A stretch of DNA of 10,161 nucleotides, from the NCBI GenBank assembly GCA_902462325.1, contig CABQBF010000089.1, forward strand, positions 1-10,161, written 5' to 3'. Below are positions 6,460-10,161 of the stretch, in pieces. Within the stretch, counting starts at the first letter, position 1, and each line of letters starts with the position of its first letter. This DNA comes from an uncultured Peptococcaceae bacterium (lineage in GTDB: Bacteria > Bacillota > Peptococcia > Peptococcales > Peptococcaceae). The notes below the pieces were generated by a model. That model was not told the DNA's origin. It worked only from the letters and a program-made list of their open reading frames with translations, and made no database searches. The position numbers and the translations under genes were made by a program.

Positions 6460-6502
6460 CAGCGGTTGGCCCTTCTGGGGTTGGCCGCTGAGTTTTTATT
6501 TT
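6460..6502 (+). terminator. Terminator after the copper-amine-oxidase-N-like gene
   Basis: Arms at 6460-6471 and 6479-6490 form a 12-bp stem, eight Watson-Crick and four G-U pairs, around a 7-base loop, followed by AGTTTTTATTTT. It lies 54 bases past the stop codon at 6404-6406. A small open frame starting at 6430 runs through this hairpin and is not credible as a gene. The remainder of the gap up to 6565 shows nothing else. Confidence 0.8.
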
Positions 6503-6565
6503 ATAACTTATTCCTTGCCTTCACTATCGCCTTTTTCTCCCCAATGGGGTGGTTTCCTGTTGGCA

Positions 6566-6594
6566 TTGTGGCTGCTTTTGTGATAGACTATACT
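6566..6594 (+). promoter_or_regulatory. Promoter of the exporter-tmcAL-ylbJ operon
   Basis: A -35 box TTGTGG at 6566-6571, a 17-base spacer and -10 box TATACT at 6589-6594. The predicted start is near 6601, about 25 bases before the exporter start codon. AAGGAG at 6611-6616 is the ribosome binding site. Confidence 0.6.
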
Positions 6595-6625
6595 GCAACA
6601 ACATTCCAACAAGGAGCGCGTCACC

Positions 6626-7528
6626 ATGAATCAGCAAGGAATTGGACATTTGATTGCTTTGTTTACCGTTGGCGTCTGGGGCACCACCTTTATCGCCACC
6701 AAAATTTTATTGCGCAGCTTTTCGCCTATTGAAATCCTCTTTATCCGCTTTCTAATTGGATTTCTTTGTTTATCGGTCGCCTGTCCCCATGTATTGCATT
6801 TAAAAAATAAAAAGCAGGAGCTTTATTTTGCTGCCGCCGGGCTTTGCGGCGTTACACTGTACTTTTTATTTGAAAATATCGCCTTAACCTACACCATGGC
6901 GTCCAACGTAGGCGTGATTGTCGCCATCAGCCCTTTTTTTACGGCACTGTTCAGCCGCATGCGAAACCCGGCGCAAAGTCTGCAGCCCCGCTTTTTTATC
7001 GGCTTTCTGCTGGCCATCGGCGGTATCGCTATGATCAGCTTCAATGGACAGGCGCTGTCGCTCAACCCGAAAGGCGATTTCTTAGCCGCCGGCGCGGCCA
7101 TTGTGTGGTCGGTTTACACCATCTTAACCAGAAAAATCGGCAGCTACGGCTACTCGGTGCTGCAAAGCACCCGTCATATTTTCTTTTACGGCCTGCTTTT
7201 GATGATTCCGGCGCTGCTGATGGATTTTCACCCGCAGCTTTCTGTCATATTGCAGCCGCTAAATGTAAGCAATTTTTTATTTTTGGGCTTAGGCGCGTCG
7301 GCCTGCTGCTTTGCCAGCTGGAATGTGGCCGTCAATCTTCTGGGCGCGGTCAAAACCGCCGTATATATCTATCTCATTCCTGTTATTTCAGTCATTTCCT
7401 CTGCGCTCATCTTACAGGAACAAATTACACCGTTGGCGCTCTGCGGTATGGCGTTCACCTTACTGGGGCTGATTATCTCGGAGGGAACACTGTGGCAAAT
7501 GCTGAAACAAAGTCTGCAAAAAAACTAA
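6626..7528 (+). CDS. EamA/DMT-family membrane transporter
   Basis: 300 residues, the standard length for a ten-helix drug/metabolite transporter (DMT) protein with two EamA repeats, about 8-140 and 150-290. The first helix motif GVWGTTFIATKILL, the following SPIEILFIRFLIGFLCL, and the second-half start GDFLAAGAAIVWSVYTILTRKI are typical of EamA proteins. Members export amino acids or other metabolites at the cytoplasmic membrane; the substrate cannot be told from sequence. ATG 6626 is chosen because AAGGAG lies 9 bases upstream. It is the first gene of a probable operon, ending 37 bases before tmcAL with no terminator between. Confidence 0.9.
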   Translation: MNQQGIGHLIALFTVGVWGTTFIATKILLRSFSPIEILFIRFLIGFLCLSVACPHVLHLKNKKQELYFAAAGLCGVTLYFLFENIALTYTMASNVGVIVAISPFFTALFSRMRNPAQSLQPRFFIGFLLAIGGIAMISFNGQALSLNPKGDFLAAGAAIVWSVYTILTRKIGSYGYSVLQSTRHIFFYGLLLMIPALLMDFHPQLSVILQPLNVSNFLFLGLGASACCFASWNVAVNLLGAVKTAVYIYLIPVISVISSALILQEQITPLALCGMAFTLLGLIISEGTLWQMLKQSLQKN

Positions 7529-7565
7529 TTACCGAAGTTTCATTCTTCCAAAGGCAGGTGTTTTT

Positions 7566-8780
7566 ATGGAACTCACCGGCATTGTAGCCGAATACAATCC
7601 CTTTCACAATGGGCATCAATATCATCTTACCCAGACCAACGCTCTGCAGCAATCTGACGGCATTGTGGCTGTGATGAGCGGCAACTTCACCCAACGGGGA
7701 GAGGCGGCTGTGTTTGACAAATGGACACGGGCTGAGATGGCGCTGCGCTGCGGTGTAGATCTGGTGCTGGAGCTGCCCGTCGCTTTCGCTGTGCGCAGCG
7801 CCGCCTACTTTGCCCAGGGCGCCCTTTTAACGCTGGCTGCCACCGGAGCCGTTTCCTGGCTGTCCTGCGGCGTGGAGAGCCAAAATGCCACCGAGCTGGA
7901 ACAATTGGCTGCTTTTCTGCTTGAGGAATTGCCGGAATATCAACAGCGTTTGCATCACCAGCTTGATTTAGGGCTATCCTTCCCCGCTGCCCGGCAAAAA
8001 GCACTGGAACAACTGCAAATCGCCGGTGCAGAACAATTACAATCGCCCAACAATATCTTAGCGCTGCATTATCTGCAAACCATACAGCAGCACCATTTGC
8101 CCATCACACCGGTGTTGATTTCCCGCCTGGGCAGTTACAACGACGATAAGGTGCCGCTTTACAGCCAAGGCTTTGCCAGCGCCTCTGCCATTCGTAAGCT
8201 GCTGTACGAAGAAAATTCCCTGTGGCAGGAGCAAATTCCAGACGCTGTGCGCCTGCTCATACACGAGAAATTTCAGCAGGGCTATCTGCCCATGCAGAAC
8301 CACTGCTTCGACCAAATTTTGTTGGCCTTGCTGCGCCGCAGCACGCCGGAACAATTAGCCGACATTCTGGAAATGAACGAAGGGCTGGAAAACCGGCTCT
8401 ACAGCGCCGCCCATCAGGTCAATACCCTGGATGAACTCTGCGCCGCCGTCAAGTCCAAACGCTACACTTATACGCGCATTCAACGCACCTGTATCCATTT
8501 GCTGTTAAACATGACGCAGCAGCAACAATGGCAGGAGCCCCAATATCTGCGGGTGCTTGGATTTACCGCCCAAGGACAAAAAATCCTGAAGGAACTGAAA
8601 AAAACGGCCCAACTGCCCATTCTTATCCGCCCAGCCCGCCAACGGCAGCAGCTCACAGAGCAAGGCCGACAAATGCTGGACCTTGACTGCCGCGCCACCA
8701 ATCTGTATTATTTGGGCTATCCATTGCCCTCCTTGCGCAAAAGCAATCCGGATTTGCTGCAAATGCCGGTGCAGGTCTAA
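7566..8780 (+). CDS. tmcAL: tRNA(Met) cytidine acetate ligase
   Basis: 404 residues, close to the family's usual length of about 400-415. TmcAL (formerly YlbM) uses acetate and ATP to form N4-acetylcytidine at the wobble position of elongator tRNA-Met, which protects against misreading of Ile codons. The nucleotidyltransferase fold starts with GIVAEYNPFHNGH, whose HNGH at 14-17 is the nucleotide-binding HxGH motif. SGNFTQRGEAAVFDKW at 38-53 is a family hallmark, and RLGSYND followed by SASAIRKLL resembles the late nucleotidyltransferase motif. It is cytoplasmic. Spacing is 37 bases after the exporter and 41 bases before ylbJ, so co-transcription is likely. In Bacillus subtilis ylbM and ylbJ also lie close together. 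No lesions are seen. Confidence 0.95.
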   Translation: MELTGIVAEYNPFHNGHQYHLTQTNALQQSDGIVAVMSGNFTQRGEAAVFDKWTRAEMALRCGVDLVLELPVAFAVRSAAYFAQGALLTLAATGAVSWLSCGVESQNATELEQLAAFLLEELPEYQQRLHHQLDLGLSFPAARQKALEQLQIAGAEQLQSPNNILALHYLQTIQQHHLPITPVLISRLGSYNDDKVPLYSQGFASASAIRKLLYEENSLWQEQIPDAVRLLIHEKFQQGYLPMQNHCFDQILLALLRRSTPEQLADILEMNEGLENRLYSAAHQVNTLDELCAAVKSKRYTYTRIQRTCIHLLLNMTQQQQWQEPQYLRVLGFTAQGQKILKELKKTAQLPILIRPARQRQQLTEQGRQMLDLDCRATNLYYLGYPLPSLRKSNPDLLQMPVQV

Positions 8781-8821
8781 AAACAGAAATCTTCACATAT
8801 AGTAAGCTCAGGTGATTTTTT

Positions 8822-10000
8822 ATGAAACGATTCTCTGAGCTTCTTTTCCTGCTGCTTCTTTTATTTGTGACTGTTCTGATGCTGCTGGAACCGCAAGCCG
8901 CTTATCAAGGCGCTTGCCGTGGTCTGGACACCTGGATAGCCCATTTGCTGCCGTCTTTATTGCCCTTTTTTATCGTGACCGACTTATTGCTGTCCGTCGG
9001 TTTTGTGCGCTTTTTGGGCGTGTTGCTGGAACCTGTTATGCGGCCCCTGTTCCGCCTGCCCGGCGAAGCGGGCTTTGCCGTTGCATTAGGCTTTACCTCC
9101 GGCTTTCCTATGGGCGCTATTCTCACCGCTTCCCTCAAGGAGCAAAATCTGTGTACACCGCAGGAAGCCGCCCGTTTAGCCGCCTTCACCAACAATTCCA
9201 GCCCGCTGTTTTTATTAATTTCTGTACCAATTTCCATGCTGCAGCGCCCCCAATTGGGCGTTCTGCTGCTGGCAGCCCATTATCTGGCTAATCTGACCAT
9301 CGGTATCCTGCTGCGCTTTACCGCACCAAGCAATCATCAGGCCATCGCGCCCCGTCGTCTGCTGCGCACTGCTATGGCGCAAATGGAGCAGTATCAGGCT
9401 GAGCACCGTCAGCCGCTGGGCGCTATGCTTGGGCAGTCTGTACAAAAAGGCATTGACAGCATCATCAAAATCGGCGGCTTTGTGCTGCTGTTTTCTGTTC
9501 TGCTGTCCCTTCTGCAGGCTACCGGATTATTGCAGATCTTACAATCCGGCTTTGCTTGGATTTTAAACCTGCTGCAGCTATCTCCCCAGCTTGCTCCGGC
9601 TTTAAGCGCCGGATTATTTGAAATGACGCTGGGCGCGCAGACTGCCGCGGAAAGTCAGGCGGCCCTTTTGCAACAATTAATGGTCATCAGTTTTATTTTA
9701 GGCTGGAGCGGTCTTTCCGTTCAGGCGCAAGTCAGCAGCATTTTATCCGGCCAGCAGATTTCCGCCCGGCTCTACTGTCTTTGCCGGCCCCTGCAAGGCC
9801 TGCTGGCCGCCCTGTATATTCCGCTGCTCACCGTTCTGTTTCCACAGATTTTATCTACCAGCGTGGCCCAGCAATTACAGCCTATCTTAGAACCGGCACC
9901 CTACCTGCCGCTGCTCTTGTTTCCCTTAGCCGCTACCCTGCTTTTATTATGCTTATCGGCCATCAGCCGCATTTGCTGGCACTGGAAAATGGGCCGCTGA
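8822..10000 (+). CDS. ylbJ: YlbJ-family integral membrane protein (nucleoside recognition/Gate domain)
   Basis: 392 residues and very hydrophobic, with about eight to ten membrane segments. The segment LPSLLPFFIVTDLLLSVG and the motif GFTSGFPMGA, then FTNNSSPLFLL, are typical of YlbJ, a protein of the Gate (nucleoside recognition) superfamily that is also related to SpoIIIA-era spore membrane proteins SpmA/SpmB. In B. subtilis YlbJ is a sporulation protein made under sigma-E. Some non-sporulating Firmicutes keep homologues, so the role here is uncertain. ATG 8822 follows CAGGTGA at 8809-8815. The stop is TGA at 9998-10000. It sits directly downstream of tmcAL. No clear sigma-E promoter is seen in the 41-base gap. 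Confidence 0.88.
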   Translation: MKRFSELLFLLLLLFVTVLMLLEPQAAYQGACRGLDTWIAHLLPSLLPFFIVTDLLLSVGFVRFLGVLLEPVMRPLFRLPGEAGFAVALGFTSGFPMGAILTASLKEQNLCTPQEAARLAAFTNNSSPLFLLISVPISMLQRPQLGVLLLAAHYLANLTIGILLRFTAPSNHQAIAPRRLLRTAMAQMEQYQAEHRQPLGAMLGQSVQKGIDSIIKIGGFVLLFSVLLSLLQATGLLQILQSGFAWILNLLQLSPQLAPALSAGLFEMTLGAQTAAESQAALLQQLMVISFILGWSGLSVQAQVSSILSGQQISARLYCLCRPLQGLLAALYIPLLTVLFPQILSTSVAQQLQPILEPAPYLPLLLFPLAATLLLLCLSAISRICWHWKMGR

Positions 10001-10016
10001 TACAAGGTTTCACTTC

Positions 10017-10161
10017 TTATAAATTTCCCGACTCTGACGCCGCTTCCTCAAATAGCAACGTCAGATAATATCCGCTTACCGAAGCAATCGTTCAATCCAG
10101 CTTCGCATACTGCTCTAACCGGCCTGTTTCTTCCTCATAGCCGTATTCGTCAAAGCTGTAG
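10017..10161 (-). CDS. 3' end of a convergent gene of unknown function (partial, with in-frame TGA)
   Basis: On the minus strand the frame entering from the right edge reads YSFDEYGYEEETGRLEQYAKLD and meets TGA at 10092-10094. The same frame continues with TIASVSGYYLTLLFEEAASE to TAA at 10017-10019. Codons before and after the TGA look alike, so the original gene may have ended at 10017 with Trp at the TGA position; otherwise it simply ends at 10092. It faces ylbJ tail to tail across 16 bases. I do not recognise the family; the visible part is acidic. No terminator with a T tract is seen here. Confidence 0.4.

Noticed and set aside
6430..6732. Small open frame encoding about 100 residues before the exporter gene
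   Set aside because: It runs through the terminator hairpin and the exporter promoter, then overlaps the exporter in another frame; it has no good ribosome binding site and no recognisable family.
8781..8821. Sigma-E promoter for ylbJ (CATATAGT resembles a -10 element)
   Set aside because: No matching -35 element is found at the required spacing.
10033..10065. Inverted repeat TCTGACG/CGTCAGA as a terminator between ylbJ and the convergent gene
   Set aside because: The 19-base loop is long, no T tract follows on either strand, and it lies in sequence that looks coding on the minus strand.
2537..10094. UGA read as tryptophan throughout (alternative genetic code)
   Set aside because: TGA ends the intact regulator gene (412-414) and ylbJ (9998-10000) at family-typical lengths, and Trp is encoded by TGG everywhere else. 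Nonsense mutation or sequence error is simpler.

Overview
The window looks like a chromosomal segment of a low-to-mid GC Firmicute. Evidence is the AGGAGG-type ribosome binding sites, strong TATAAT promoters, the tmcAL (ylbM)-ylbJ gene pair, and a secreted protein with copper-amine-oxidase-N-like repeats. That domain mix is common in Clostridia and Negativicutes, but nothing here fixes the genus, and the presence of ylbJ does not prove sporulation.

Left part (1-5140). A tRNA-Leu(GAG) gene with its own promoter ends at a hairpin that can also terminate the convergent minus-strand gene. Next, all on the minus strand, come a Crp/Fnr-family regulator, a broken SLC13/DASS-type anion permease, and a 650-residue alkaline-phosphatase-superfamily hydrolase (type I phosphodiesterase/sulfatase-like). 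Each gene has its own promoter, and a terminator hairpin lies downstream of each. The permease and hydrolase promoters share an architecture: a TATAAT -10 box, no good -35 box, and an almost identical palindrome, TGTTG-N4-CAACA, centred about 40 bp upstream of the predicted start. That is the position and geometry of a class II Crp/Fnr activator site. The simplest reading is a small regulon controlled by the neighbouring regulator, with the permease importing or exchanging an anion that the hydrolase uses or releases. The substrate is unknown.

Both target genes carry lesions. The permease has a TGA where a Trp codon is expected and a one-base loss in an A6/T6 tract. The hydrolase has a one-base frameshift that replaces its conserved last ~30 residues. 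The regulator is intact. Either the pathway is decaying or the consensus sequence has errors.

Right part (5199-10000, plus strand). A monocistronic gene for a secreted protein (copper-amine-oxidase-N-like repeats, then DUF4163/DUF3298-like regions) ends at a hairpin terminator. A probable operon follows: an EamA/DMT-family exporter, tmcAL (tRNA-Met cytidine acetate ligase) and a YlbJ-family membrane protein, with gaps of about 40 bp and no terminators between them. The last 145 bases hold the 3' end of a convergent minus-strand gene that runs off the window. It too has an in-frame TGA with coding-like sequence beyond it.
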